This document shows, in pieces, positions 45,106-55,932 of a stretch of DNA of 64,000 nt. The stretch comes from Pisolithus tinctorius (taxonomy: Eukaryota > Basidiomycota > Agaricomycetes > Boletales > Pisolithaceae). The stretch covers positions 3,100,001 through 3,164,000 of the forward strand of contig JANFAH010000002.1 of NCBI GenBank assembly GCA_024663395.1. Direction: 5' to 3'. The notes under the pieces are model-generated. The model did not search any database. It saw only the letters and a list, made by a program, of their open reading frames with translations, and was not told where the DNA came from. Position numbers and translations under genes: made by a program. The first letter of the stretch is position 1. The number at the start of each line of letters is the position of its first letter.

Positions 45106-45588
45106 CGTGGCTACCCAACGCAAATGGCGGCCAGGGAGTGGGATGGGCGGCGGCGAATAAAACTTTGCATAATACCTGATATAATATTCTCGTATGCTCC
45201 AATAAATACTTACTAGTGTCAGGCCTTCAGGCCTAACGTCGGCAAAGTACTGCGCATAGGATGCTAGCGAATTGACCGTTCGTAAACGCCTTCCAAAATT
45301 AGCAATCGTCCTCGGGGATTGTACATACACAAATAACACGGGTGACTGTGCCCCAGTTTGAATACGGGAGCCAGCAAAACAAAGAGTGGTGACAGCCAGG
45401 TTGTCAGACGAGACCTGCACCAGTGAGTAAGGTAGGAATGTAGGGTAGATGGTACTTAAGTAGCGCAGTACTGCGAAGACTCCTACCACTCGGAGCCATG
45501 CGGGGCCCAGCTGTCACGTTGTTACGCGTGACAGCGGGCTTCTTTCTCCCGTCAACGGATTTTGTCGTTTCCTCCAAAGCTTTGCACG
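45106..45588. promoter_or_regulatory. Divergent promoter region of the CAX exchanger and COX4
   Basis: The two predicted start codons lie 484 bp apart, so both promoters should lie here. The CAX reading frame stays open upstream to 45489, so an earlier start is possible, which would shorten this region. Confidence 0.4.
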
Positions 45589-46153
45589 ATGCTCAACGCC
45601 TCCCTGCGAGCCGTCCGACCAGTTGCCCTTCGCGTTACGCGGTCTGCGCAACTCAGCGCCATCCGCGCTCTCTCCACTACCTCTGCTGTGCGGTCGGACC
45701 ACCCCCCTCCTCCAGCTATCTTTGGCCCAGGTGCGAAGCCGGGTGAGCTCGCTACAGACGAGCAACAAGCTACCGGCCTTGAACGTCTCCAGCTCTTGGC
45801 TGAAATGCAGGGTGTGGATGCTTTTGACAAGGCACCCCTCGACTCGAGTCGCGTAGGTACATTGGAAGATCCCATCAAGGTCTTCTCCCTGGTATGCTCA
45901 GAGGCCGTGCACGAAATATCACACCGTCGAACTCATGCTCACTCTAGGATACCGAACGCCTCGTCGGCTGCACCGGCTCTCCGGCTGACTCCCACGATAT
46001 TCATTGGTTCCAGCTCCGCAAGGACAAGAACCGTCGTTGCCCCGAATGTGGTTCTGGTTAGTACATGTACTCTTCCATATTATACTACCGTCTCACTCTG
46101 GGACAGTGTACGCCCTCGACCACCAAGGTCACTCGGACGTACACCACCATTAA
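45589..46153 (+). CDS. COX4: Cytochrome c oxidase subunit 4 (Cox4; mammalian COX5B type)
   Basis: This nuclear-encoded, Zn-binding peripheral subunit is needed for assembly of complex IV on the matrix side of the inner mitochondrial membrane. The start gives MLNASLRAVRPVALRVTRSA, an Arg-rich amphipathic presequence ending near ALSTTSAVRSDHPPPP. The mature part has ATGLERLQLLAEMQGVDAFD and GTLEDPIKVFSL. An intron (about 45893-45948) joins to DTERLVGCTGSPADSHDIHW and RRCPECGSVYALDHQG. The Zn site is the Cys of VGCTG plus CPEC, as in yeast Cox4. A second intron splits the codon before VYALD. The tail ends VHHH. All expected blocks are present. Confidence 0.96.
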
Positions 46154-47969
46154 ATTAAAAGGAGGATCGTCGAGCAAGACTTGGACCATCAGATACGGGC
46201 TCTCCGTTTACCTTACTATCTGAGATGTAGCTTCTATTCACCCAGCTAGGCTCAACAATCATTGCATGCAGCGATTGAAATACTGATCACCGAAATTTCC
46301 AATACTGTGCTGCCTGGGGTGGTCCTGAGTCTGGCGCGATTTGCCATGTTCCCTCTTTCGTGTACGCAATCAAATCTCGTCGGGTTGGGATGAACCAGAA
46401 CCTACTGTATGACATACTAGAAGGGATGTCCTCTTGCAGTCATCAGATATGGAGTGTAACTTCGAAGTATTTTCTGTAAAATGGGCACTCATGACGTTTA
46501 CCCGGTAAATTTAACGCAATATGGACCAGCGCGCGGTACATGCCTGTCTTATCGGTTCATGTTATTATTCGGCTCTTCCTCTATTTCTTCCCATCCGCCC
46601 ATGTTACTCCACCAGAAACTTCAGCGCGACGAAGTCAACAAGCGGTGCTCAGCGCTCATGATCAACAGATATCTCCTGATCTTCTTCCATCGTGCGGAGC
46701 TGTTTATCGAGATATTAATTGCCCTTTACATATGTAGTTCCAAACTGCTTTGAAACGTCCGTCGGACCATGCATAGTATCGCCGGTTTATTATTGGGTGC
46801 CCTCTCTATTCAATTAGCTTTTTTTCAATTTATCAGTTGGCAACGCCATCTTTTCTCGAAGGAGGACAATGCACATTGCACACTGCCTGCATCCCCATCC
46901 TAGGAATAATGGAAGCGGGCGAACTTGCGCTAACCTTACCGTCGAACCGCCCATGTTTGTAATGCTGGCCACAATTTCGCCAGGCTTCCTCGGCGGCGGG
47001 ATTAATCAAGTCAGAGTATATCGATGGTTCCGTGTAAGTGCAAATTGCCCTTTCTTGCAGTGGCGAGCGTCGTCGGCGTCTGCGCCGAGAATCGGCTTTC
47101 AGACGTGGTCCTCACGTTTCAAGACCTATCTCGAAGCTGTCCATGCCCCGCCCTCGCCACTCTCGGAGCTTGCATTAACTCCGTCCTTGTTATGGGCACC
47201 ACGTTCCAGTTTCACTACATCAGTACTTGAATTCCCCACGTGCAGAAGGGCGGCCGTGCCGTTGAGCGAGTTCGTCCATGTCGACTGCGGAACTGGCCAA
47301 CATATACGTGTTCGGTCTGCCTGCACATAAGTTGCGGGCCCGCACTGCCTACTGCGCAGCCACGCAAATACTATTGCAAGTGGACGTCTGCTTTGCAGCG
47401 CCACACTAAGTTACGTTTTCCTTGAATAGGGCTGAATACGAATTCCATTCCAGAGTACATAGCCCGCTCCCTTACTGTAACGGTGTAGCTTAATTCATGT
47501 TTGATAACTGACCCGAGCAAGAAGTGGCTTCCAGAGGTCGTCCACTGCTTAGCAGTGTGGCGCTCATCGGAGCCTGAGTCAGACCAAGTCACACATTCAT
47601 GACTAGGGTGCCGGTTCCATATCTCAGCCGCAGGCCATGTCGAAGAATTCTGGACCATGGTAATTGCAATTCATATAACGTGAGGACATGTTAGGAGGTC
47701 TGGGCGGAATACATACTGACGCAACAACTGCGAGCCCTACAACGAAACTATCCTTGCATGAACAAACAAAAAAGAAATACATCATTGATCTCAATTAGGG
47801 TATACAGGTACGGGAGGGTAATCGTGAAATGTGAAGAGATGTTCAAGAAAACAAGGCGTTCCGAAACGTGCTCAGGTCACTTATACAAAGGGTACTTCTA
47901 TGAAGACTGCAGTGCTTCGGGAGTGCCTGGCCCCATGCAAACCGCACGCGGACTTGAACGAGATTAGCT
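46154..47969. other. Long intergenic region without a recognised gene
   Basis: About 1.8 kb. The longest frame (46869-47330, plus, 153 codons) has no motif, odd composition and overlapping frames of similar length, so it is not called. A+T-rich patches occur at 46680-46850. No repeat family was recognised. Confidence 0.5.
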
Positions 47970-49121
47970 TTACGCGAGATTAGGATGACGTTTCTTGCTC
48001 TTCTCGTGACGTTTGCAGTCGCTGCTGTTAAAGAATTTCTGCCCACAGCCTGGAATGCTGCACTGAAATAGACGTTCGCCTGTGTGTGACCGCTGATGAC
48101 CTGGAAGGAACGTTAGGATGAACAGGTTATAATCTATTGACCACTTGTAGACTCACGCTTCAGACTAAACTGTGCCGTGAACGTCTGGTGACACTCGCCG
48201 CACGTGAATTGAGCGTCATGCACCCGACGTCGCGCATTTGCATCTAGCATTGCTGGGGTTGCAATGCGGCCCCGGGAAATAGACGGTGCAGAGTGGCTGC
48301 GGTGATGACCTGGAACACGTGGCGGGAGAATAAGATCCCTTGTAGCGACGGACTTGCTCGAAGTGTGGTGGTGACCTGAGCAAGGAGGGCCATAATGGTC
48401 AGCGTAAAATGGAGAACCATGATACGTGCTGCTCTCGTCGGGGGGGACTGAAGAGGCTGGAGATGTATATTCAACGTCGGAGCTGCTGAGTTCGCTATAT
48501 ACGGATGCGGGGGACTGCGATCCGTGGTAGGAGGACGGCGGGGAGGAGGGTGAGGGTAAGAGGAAGGTGTTATCCATTGTTCCAGCAGGGATGGGCTGAG
48601 TTCCAGCCGGCCCACTTATGTACCGGAAGGCATAGAGTTCCGACCCGAGGCTTTCCATGTCGAATGAAACGGGCTGGGAGTTCGTAGCCTCACCTAGACG
48701 TTGAATTAATGACGGTGTGGTGTAACCGATCTTATGGTTTCACTCACCATCATCTGGGAGAAAAGGACTACTTGAATAATCACAGTCATCCTTTTGGGGT
48801 GGGTCATATATTCCAGTGATGATAAAATCGTCTAATGCCAAAGTGTTGCTGTCGAGATGTGAGACGGTAGCTATGAACCAGGCCAAACAGTGAACACGTA
48901 CTAGGGATGAGGATCAAAAGCTTCAGAGGATTGTGAGATGGAGGGGGTGGCAACGGCTCTCATGCTAGTGGTCTCAGAGTTAGAAGGAGGATAGTGTCTG
49001 GAGCAGGTGATGGGTGAGTCAGCGGGAACTGCACAAGGCACCGACAGTCTCACAGAGAGGGAAGTTGATACCCGTCTGTTTCGGGTGAGATACGGATGGA
49101 AGGGATAGAATTGGCAGTCAT
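47970..49121 (-). CDS. C2H2 zinc-finger transcription factor
   Basis: The start gives MTANSIPSIRISPETDG. Introns join to LHYPPSNSETTSMRAVATPS, EAFDPHPYNTLALDDFIITG, IYDPPQKDDCDYSSSPF and MESLGSELYAFRYIS. The middle is rich in Ser, Pro and His (SPSSPPSSYHGSQSP; HHHTSSKS), as in activation domains. Two fingers end the protein. The first, CGECHQTFTAQFSLKRHQRS plus H, has the C-x2-C-x12-H-x3-H spacing and a TGER linker. The second has CSIPGCGQKFFNSSDCKRH and a wider His spacing. The end is KSKKRHPNLA. The first finger is split by an intron at the Arg codon before HQRSH. Two fingers at the C-terminus suggest a sequence-specific nuclear regulator; the target is unknown. Confidence 0.85.
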
Positions 49122-50151
49122 GGCCTGGTCAGATGATCGAGAGGGGATTGTCAGTGAGGGGAGTCATAAATTGCTCGAATTGCTACCCTTTATATAGTCC
49201 AAGGACCAAACAGGGATACGATGGCGTCTACACCTCAAAGCGCCTTGAAAGACGAGGACAGTAGAAGACCAAGATCCAGGAGATCGCCAGGCAATACGTC
49301 AAGGTTCACGGCATTGGATCATTAACCTGTCCATGAATTCAAACCGGGCGTTTCGGCGTGGCTGAAGTGCACTTCATCATGCATGTGTTCGACGAACACA
49401 CGAGCCGGAGAGGACGGAACTTCTCCAGGGAATTCTGCAGGTCACTTCTGCATGGAATATTCTCCGACTTGCCGACGAAAACATAGCCCGAGCCTGCCAA
49501 CGAAGGTGAGCGTATAGAATTTGGGCTGTGCTTTCCACGGAAAGAGGGGGTATGGTGGCTTGCAAATGGCATTCCCTGGCAGCCCCCTTGGAGGGCTCTG
49601 CACCGCTTTCGGTCGCAGGATCACGTGACGTCGCTCGTGTCAACGTTCCATTGTCGATTCTAATCGTTCACACAGGTTGCACACCGGTGGTTGGTGGCTC
49701 TGCATGAAGTGTCGCTGTATCACCGACGCATGCTTTGGAGCCTGTCGAAGAGACTTTCCAGGCCAGAAAAGAATTTTTCTCATAACCCACTTGTCGGTCA
49801 TACCACTTGGGCGTGGGCGTTGGCCAGCTAAACACGCGTTTCCAACGTGCATTCCCGTATTTGTCAGAGCCTGCCAATGACTCCCCGTAATAGATAGGCC
49901 AACCACGGATTTGTAAACAACGGGTCAAAGACCGAGTGGACCCACCCATTACGGCACGCAGGTCAATGATGGTTGGGGATTGGCTTGGTTGCCAACAAGC
50001 CACGGGTGCAGCTCCGTATCCGTGTCCCATCACGGTCACTGTTCCCTCCCATCAGGGCGGACACATCCGCACTCCATTGCCATCATGTCACCTATGCACA
50101 TTCACAACCCTTATGTGATAATAGTGTTACCACATCATGATACGCTCACTG
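49122..50151. other. Intergenic region with no recognised gene
   Basis: About 1 kb lies between the zinc-finger gene start and the CWC2 stop. Short frames overlap without motifs. A TCACGTGA palindrome is at 49621-49628. Confidence 0.5.
49621..49628. promoter_or_regulatory. TCACGTGA palindrome (E-box type)
   Basis: Eight-base palindrome with a CACGTG core, 500 bp upstream of the zinc-finger gene start. Same octamer as at 39251, 51463 and 61617. Confidence 0.4.
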
Positions 50152-51409
50152 TTAGTCCTCGTCTTCACTTCCATACTCAGCTAGCCCCAGCCCCGTGGTG
50201 CTTCGATTTGGTCGCGGATTGATCGGCGCGGATGTGTTGCTACCATGTTGTCGTCTTATTTCAGCAAAATATTTCAAGCCCTCCAAGGTATCAGCGGAGA
50301 GAAGGCCTTGAGGTTTCGGGGATTCGGAAGGTTGCACATCTGGTGGCGTAAAGTCTAGTCTTCTCCGTTTAACCATGGGCCCGTCTTCGGAAACCTCGCC
50401 GTCTGCCTCCACAACCTCGCCTTCGTCGTCTAGCGTATCTCCCTCTTCGAGGGCTCTGACAGCCCGCATCGCCTGAACTATACGGGGATCCATGCGCGCC
50501 TTGATGGCCTCCTGGCCTTGCTCCTCCAACCATCGTTTCTCCTGTTCCTTCGATACAGGATTGGGATCTTCTGTCGCCCATCTCACATTCAAGATTTCAT
50601 CATTGTCCAAGGATTGGCATGCCATGGCCTCCTTGGCAAACTGAGCGTGCAACTCGGACTTGTATGTCACGAAAGCGACGCTCCGGTACTGCAGGACACG
50701 TACTTTGAACGGGATGTTAACAATCATCGCTTGGAGGAGAACACGGAAGGTACTTGCTCTTTTCAATCTCCCCCCACTCCTTGAAGTGTCGAATCACTAT
50801 CTCCTCCGTTTCCGGGCCAGGTCCTGTCTCCTTGATCCGACCAATGTACAAAGTGCGGTTTTGCCGGTTGAAACTGCCAACGCCACCCATATCGTCCCGG
50901 TAGTCTGCAAACTTCTCTCGTGCGAAACAGTCCTTCGAACTATCAGGCAAAGCGTTGTCGGGGTCCGGCAATGTGTGCAAATAGTTGCACTCCCAGCCGT
51001 ATGGACAGCACCCACGAGAGAAAAAGAGACAGCAGTATCTATTCCCGGTAGTGTTTGCTCTAGTGAGGCCGCTGTCCTTCTTGATGTTACATCGCGTCTG
51101 CGACTTGACTTTGCTGTAATTACGGTGGCGTCAGATTGTGCCTTGTCCACTACCGTAGAGATACTCACTTGGAGTAGTTATCCTCGCGATCACCACCAGC
51201 CCATTTATTGTACCAAATGTCTGTTGAGAATGGTCAGGACGTTGTCATGCGCCGGATTTGTGATGACACCCACTGTACTCCTTCCCGGTCTGTGGTGTCT
51301 CCTTTCTCTCGACCTCGCCAGGTTTAACCTGTTTCCGTGCCGGCTTCATGGGCTTCTTCGTCGGTTTTGGTTTGGCGATCGTCACCGTCGAGGTTTCATT
51401 CGTGCTCAT
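50152..51409 (-). CDS. CWC2: Pre-mRNA-splicing factor CWC2
   Basis: Cwc2 is a Prp19-complex RNA-binding protein that contacts U6 snRNA and helps form the spliceosome's active site. The start is MSTNETSTVTIAKPKPTKKP. Exons then give IWYNKWAGGDREDNYSKSKS and TRCNIKKDSGLTRA. The CCCH finger is CCLFFSRGCCPYGWECNYLH. The Torus/connector block with DCFAREKFADYRDDMGGVGS follows, then the RRM: NRTLYIGRIKETGP, EEIVIRHFKEWGEIEKVRVL and SVAFVTYKSELHAQFAKEAM. The block LNVRWATEDPNPVSKEQEKR is typical. A long tail is acidic and polar (VEADGEVSEDG), ending AEYGSEDED. The gene is head to head with the DUF2415 gene with only 178 bp between starts. Confidence 0.94.
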
Positions 51410-51462
51410 GATTGCGACCACACTGTACACAATCCAGTCACTTGCAGTGGTCTAGTCAAACA

Positions 51463-51470
51463 TCACGTGA
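51463..51470. promoter_or_regulatory. TCACGTGA palindrome in a 178-bp divergent promoter
   Basis: The octamer lies 54 bp upstream of the CWC2 start codon and 118 bp upstream of the DUF2415 gene's start codon, so it could serve both genes. This is the best-placed of the four copies in the window. Confidence 0.5.
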
Positions 51471-51587
51471 CCTCCCGTAAACCGAGTTGACGGGCCGGGT
51501 CATTGAGTGCGCCATCAACCCTGGTACCCCGATGCATCCAACTTGACGTCTCTTTCACTGCACTGCTCAAGTGAACCTGTAATAACT

Positions 51588-53659
51588 ATGGCCCGCCACC
51601 CATCCTTACTATCATCTTGCACACCCAATAAAGTTTCCGCGGCAGAAGTTACGATCGGTCATGTGTGAGTACTTTATTACGTCTCCTCGAGAACCCATCT
51701 GTTCAGCCTCCCTATTGCCTCGGGTCATTTCAGCCAACTGCGTGATCTCGTCATTTGCCCACAGGAACCAGGTGTCCTCAACTATGTACAGAACTCCTCT
51801 ATCGTAGAACACGATCTCTACGCGCCAGACTCGGTGAGTTGTCACTTCGCTTTCCCTACGCCCTATTGCCCACGCCCTTGCCATCGCGCCACAGTCCCCG
51901 CGGACAATTGCAGATCTGACATTCACTCCAAACACTCTGACATCCCTCCATGTACCCGGAACGGACAAGACCCTGCTGGCTGCTGGTGGCCAGGATGCGG
52001 AAATTCACCTTTCACTCCACAACCGATCCTCGCGATGCGAACGGCGAGACGACCATTCATCAAGACTACGTTGTAATTATCATATCTGGAAGTACTTTAT
52101 AAAACTTTCCGGGTCGATTAACAACTCTGTCCTGCTGAGCTCTCTCAGCTTAACGAGGTCCAATGAAAGCAGCGTTGAGCCTAGACTTGCCGTCAGTAAC
52201 AACGACTGGAAGGTCAAGTTTTACGACATTCCTATCCGCGAAGACTCTGCGCCGAAAGAGATGCGGCCTTGTGGCCTGTTGAAGCTAGAGGAGCCGGTTA
52301 ATCATTGTGAGTCTGCCACACTTGGTCAAGATTGAGTTTGGCGAGGCTGACTGGCGTGTGAAGCTTCTATATCTCCTGATGGGAGAACTCTCCTGTCCGT
52401 CGGGGATTCGCCCCGGATTTATTTGCACCAGCTTACAGGTGGTGCACGCATCACCTTCAATCCCATCGTCACTCTCAATGTCCCACCCCCCGACACACGG
52501 CTGTATTCGGCATCACTTGCAGCCTCTTTTTCAACAGCGTTCTCCGCAGACGGAATGAAGTTCGCTGTTGCATCTCAAGAGGGCGTAGTGGCCGTCTGGG
52601 ACGTACGAAGCACGAAGCCTATGAAAGTCATACAAACTGACAAAACACGGTCGCCAACCGGACAGCATGGGAATGGCGAGTCAAGTAGTTGGCTTAGCGA
52701 CGACCCAAATGACTGGACGAGGGGAGGTTCAAGAGCCCCCGGGTGGGGGGCCCGAAATGTCAAGTTCGGCTCGGGTGGTACAAATGGTCGCCCGGGGAAA
52801 GAGTTGATGACGTTCACAGAGGTGGGTACATTTCTGTCCCTGTTTCGTTGCACCTTCTCACGGCCTATCATTGACACAGCACACAAATCTTCTGCATGTG
52901 TTCGATGCGCGAACCTTCGAACAGGAAGAAACCGTCCGCGTTCCTGGGGTTTCCAGGCGGAAAACAGTGTCCCCTCGGTCACTGTTCAGTCCCTCTGCTT
53001 ACTTGGATCCGAGACCGCAACGGCGCCCTATGCCGTCTCCACACATGACACGTGCAGTGGACGAATTTTTCGGAGGGGTCTTTCCGGACAATGATCCCAT
53101 TCCCTCGTGGCGCCCCCCACGACGCGAGCTCCGTCGTGGAGATGGAATGGAGGATGAGCATGACCACGGCGTTCTCCCCGTAATCCGCGGCCGCCATAAC
53201 ACACGGACTCATATTATGGAGAGGATTTCACCGCCTGGTGGTTGGAGAGTCGATGGACATGAGCTCAGATATGGTGATGGCGACGTTGCTCCGGAGGACG
53301 TTGAGATGGACGTGGACGAGATGGAGGGGGACTGCATTTCTTCACGTGGACCATCGCGATCATCTTCACCCCCTCCATCGATTCATCTTCCGGTCCAGCC
53401 TTCTCCCTCTCCAACACGTAGCACTACGGGTGGTCGTCATACGAGTTCACGACCTTCTTCCCATCCTCGTCGCAGGACCATCACCCGAGAGGATGCCATT
53501 TTCGATCTAACCCCAACACAGGATTATGACTATGACATCGCTGGGACATGCTTCGACCCGGATGGTGGGTTTATCTATGTGGCTGCTACGGACAGTGTGT
53601 CAGAATGGGCAGTAAGGGGGGCAAACAAGCGGTGGTGGGGCGGTTCAGAGTGGATCTGA
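51588..53659 (+). CDS. WD40-type protein with a DUF2415 motif
   Basis: The protein starts MARHPSLLSSCTPNKVSAAE. A second exon encodes QLRDLVICPQEPGVLNYVQN and SSIVEHDLYAP, a block usual in fungal DUF2415 proteins. WD-like strands follow: LLAAGGQDAEIHLSLH, RLAVSNNDWKVKFYDIPIRE, SPDGRTLLSVGDSPRIYLHQ and the clear repeat FSADGMKFAVASQEGVVAVW followed by DVRS. After a linker, NLLHVFDARTFEQEETVRV is another. The C-terminal third has disordered Arg/Ser/Pro stretches and an acidic patch, then a last propeller blade, GTCFDPDGGFIYVAATDSVS with EWAV. A beta-propeller scaffold is inferred; no enzymatic role is suggested. Five or so introns; the last exon is long and uninterrupted. Confidence 0.85.
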
Positions 53660-54016
53660 GCTGTGCATTCAAGCGATATTTCGGTTTCATTGTGCTTTCG
53701 TGTTATTGCAGGACATTTCTCATCGACACCTTCTGTCTGGATTCCACAAGTCAATTCGTTCTGTACTTTTACATACATGCATATCCTAAATTTTGCGCCT
53801 TGTAGCTCATTTCACTGCAATTGCCTTATCTTGAGGTGATTTGGTTGCCCCCTTCTTGCAATGATTGAGATCTGATGGATCCGTTCGCATTCGGACGATC
53901 CCTACAATCCTTTGTTCCGCTTCTAGGGGTGCATTTGGAGGGCAAGGTACCCAAACCACACAAGGTTCTGGAGGGCTCCATATATGTATATCTCCGGAAG
54001 TCACGTTTCATTTCAG

Positions 54017-54152
54017 AGCCCTCCAGGAAGAATTGCGCGCGACCCTGACCCTGACGGGCCCCACCAGGCCTCACATTCTTCAATTTTGTCTTAGAGCCCT
54101 CCAGGAAGAACGGCGCACAACCCAGACGGGCCTCGCCTTCTTTAATCTTACC
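54017..54152 (+). repeat. Two imperfect tandem units with an upstream inverted match
   Basis: Two units, about 75 and 60 nt, start with AGAGCCCTCCAGGAAGAA (54017 and 54092) and continue with a GCGC-AC-CC-GACGGGCC pattern. Upstream, at about 53970, the reverse complement of the unit core (GGAGGGCTC) occurs, so hairpins with either unit can form. No larger element was recognised. Confidence 0.7.
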
Positions 54153-54921
54153 TTCTGATCTAGTACCCTAATGGGGAAACTGCGGGGTACAAATAAGGTG
54201 CCATTTGCATATATGAGTTATGACGCCACGACCCTGCGCGGTCCGATTTCATTTTACATATGGGTGCATGTACTGTACGCACAACGCGACAGAAGTGCAG
54301 ACGAAAACACGTCGAATGCAGTGCAGCGTGGGGATTCGACACTGCCAGAGGCTGTGAAGAGCGTTCTAATAGAGAATGCTCGACACTTGGTTTGAACGTT
54401 AATTCAGTATACGTCAGTATGTGCCGCCTAGAAGGTCAGTACTTTTGCTTGCCAAGCTGTGGAGGGCTATGACTGCTGACCGGACCGTGCGGCCCTACAA
54501 TATTATCTAGAACTCGTTCGTCCGATAGGAAATCTCACACGACTGCGCGGATGACCTAAAACTCAGTGCGGAATGTGGCAGGAACTGGAGCTTTGCGTTA
54601 TGTGGCGCATTTGTGCCGACGAAGTAAAATAGCATGGCCTAACTGCATGTTGGCGTGTCCAACTCCAAAACGTACACATTCTCAGACCGCGGAGACCTCG
54701 CCACGACTAAGTACGTTTGAAGTTTTCATTACGCGTGACCCAGAAGCACGAGAACGTTGAGAAATCCATCAGGTGCAGCCTATTTCCGATAGGGTGTATC
54801 ATTGTAAGTATTTTTTTGTGGTGCGCTTACTGTTGGCGATGATGTTCAGGCGTGGAATGGTCGATAGCTTGCACATTTTACCAGATCTACAAACGTCATG
54901 CAAAGACATAAATGACCGCAA

Positions 54922-55043
54922 AAGGAAGCCATCATGGAAAACGTTGTTGATAAGATTAGATGCATTTCCGCACGTTGGTGATTGTCACTCGACAAATACT
55001 CGATATTAGTGGGTGGGTCGCACCTTTCATGCTCTTTTCTCAG
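54922..55043 (+). repeat. Relic of the ATM1 5' region (copy 3)
   Basis: Matches the DNA from just upstream of the ATM1 start (AAGGAA...GATAAGATTAGA, then ATTAGTG and GGGTCGCACCTTTCA). The start codon has become ATA, and about 14 nt are missing after CTTTCATGCTC, so it cannot make the presequence. More diverged than the copy at 906-1145. It sits some 0.7 kb upstream of the intact gene, in the same orientation. Confidence 0.8.
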
Positions 55044-55673
55044 ATGAAGCAACGGCAGTGGAGGCCCCCCGGACTAGCACCGGATGAAAAAATTTGTTGG
55101 TTGCCCAGAAATTGATGGCCCTAAGACCTCGAATACCATCGATCTCGATCAGCGCCCAGCCGTCCTGGTTACCTTTGTTCGTCACGCCGCCATGCAGCGC
55201 ATGCTCGCTCACCCTCGGCACACCTTCGACGCGACAGCTCCTGCGGTTGGAAGCGTTATTCACCCTCGACGGGCGCGCGGAAGAATTATCACTGATGATC
55301 AACGTGATGCCTTTGAGTGGCTAGACTTGAGAGTACAGTAGCCTTTGGTGTACCAATACACACCACATGCTAAACCTAGAATGGGGACTAATGTCCGTCG
55401 ACATAACGAATGGAGGGATGCCCCCAATATTGGCCCCATACGACGGGGACCACCTTCGATCCCCTCTCCTGTGCCCTCTAATGCTGAATAGATTCCAGAG
55501 CTCGACTGGACACCAGTAGTCTTTGTAATGTCCTAGAATCGACTTGGTCTAAAAATATTGGACGAAAATCCTAAACGAGGCGTAACGCGCTACCTCACAC
55601 GAATATACACCCTTCTTGACCTAAATTTGACCGCCCCGCCACTTAGCGGTGTATCGTAGAACGTCTCTCGATT

Positions 55674-55932
55674 GGCTTGCTTATATAAGTAATATTTCCG
55701 TGTAATAAACCGACTGTACAAGGAAACTATCAGGGAAAAACTTGATGATAAGATTAGACGCGATGTTTCTGCACAAAAGCCTCCGTTGGACTCGACGCCA
55801 AACACCCGATGTTAGTGAGCAGGTCGCACCTTTCACGCTCCTACTGTCGATCTGCGTTTCTCAGGGCTTTCTCAAATACAGCGACTCCTTCACCTATATG
55901 CAACCTCTCGCGTGTCGCTCATGGCGTGGCTT
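55674..55932 (+). repeat. ATM1 promoter and presequence region (copy 2, in the intact gene)
   Basis: This is the gene-linked member of the three related segments. It contains a TATATAAG element at 55682-55689, about 120 nt before the ATM1 start at 55809, and the first 40 or so codons of the presequence. The segment at 906-1145 is a near-copy. Confidence 0.85.

Larger units (their letters stand above)
53660..55673. other. Gene-poor stretch between the WD40 gene and ATM1
   Basis: About 2 kb with short repeats at 54017-54152 and an ATM1 5' relic at 54922-55043. A frame at 55084-55341 (plus) is overlapped by one of similar length on the other strand (55027-55302); neither has a recognisable domain, so no gene is called. 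Confidence 0.55.

Noticed and set aside
46869..47330. 153-codon plus-strand frame
   Set aside because: Composition is unremarkable, other frames are also open and nothing is recognisable.
49339..50039. Several overlapping frames, some with scattered Cys
   Set aside because: They overlap on the same strand in different frames and show no conserved pattern.
55027..55341. Two opposite overlapping frames upstream of ATM1
   Set aside because: Both overlap each other and one begins in the ATM1 relic; neither has a known motif.
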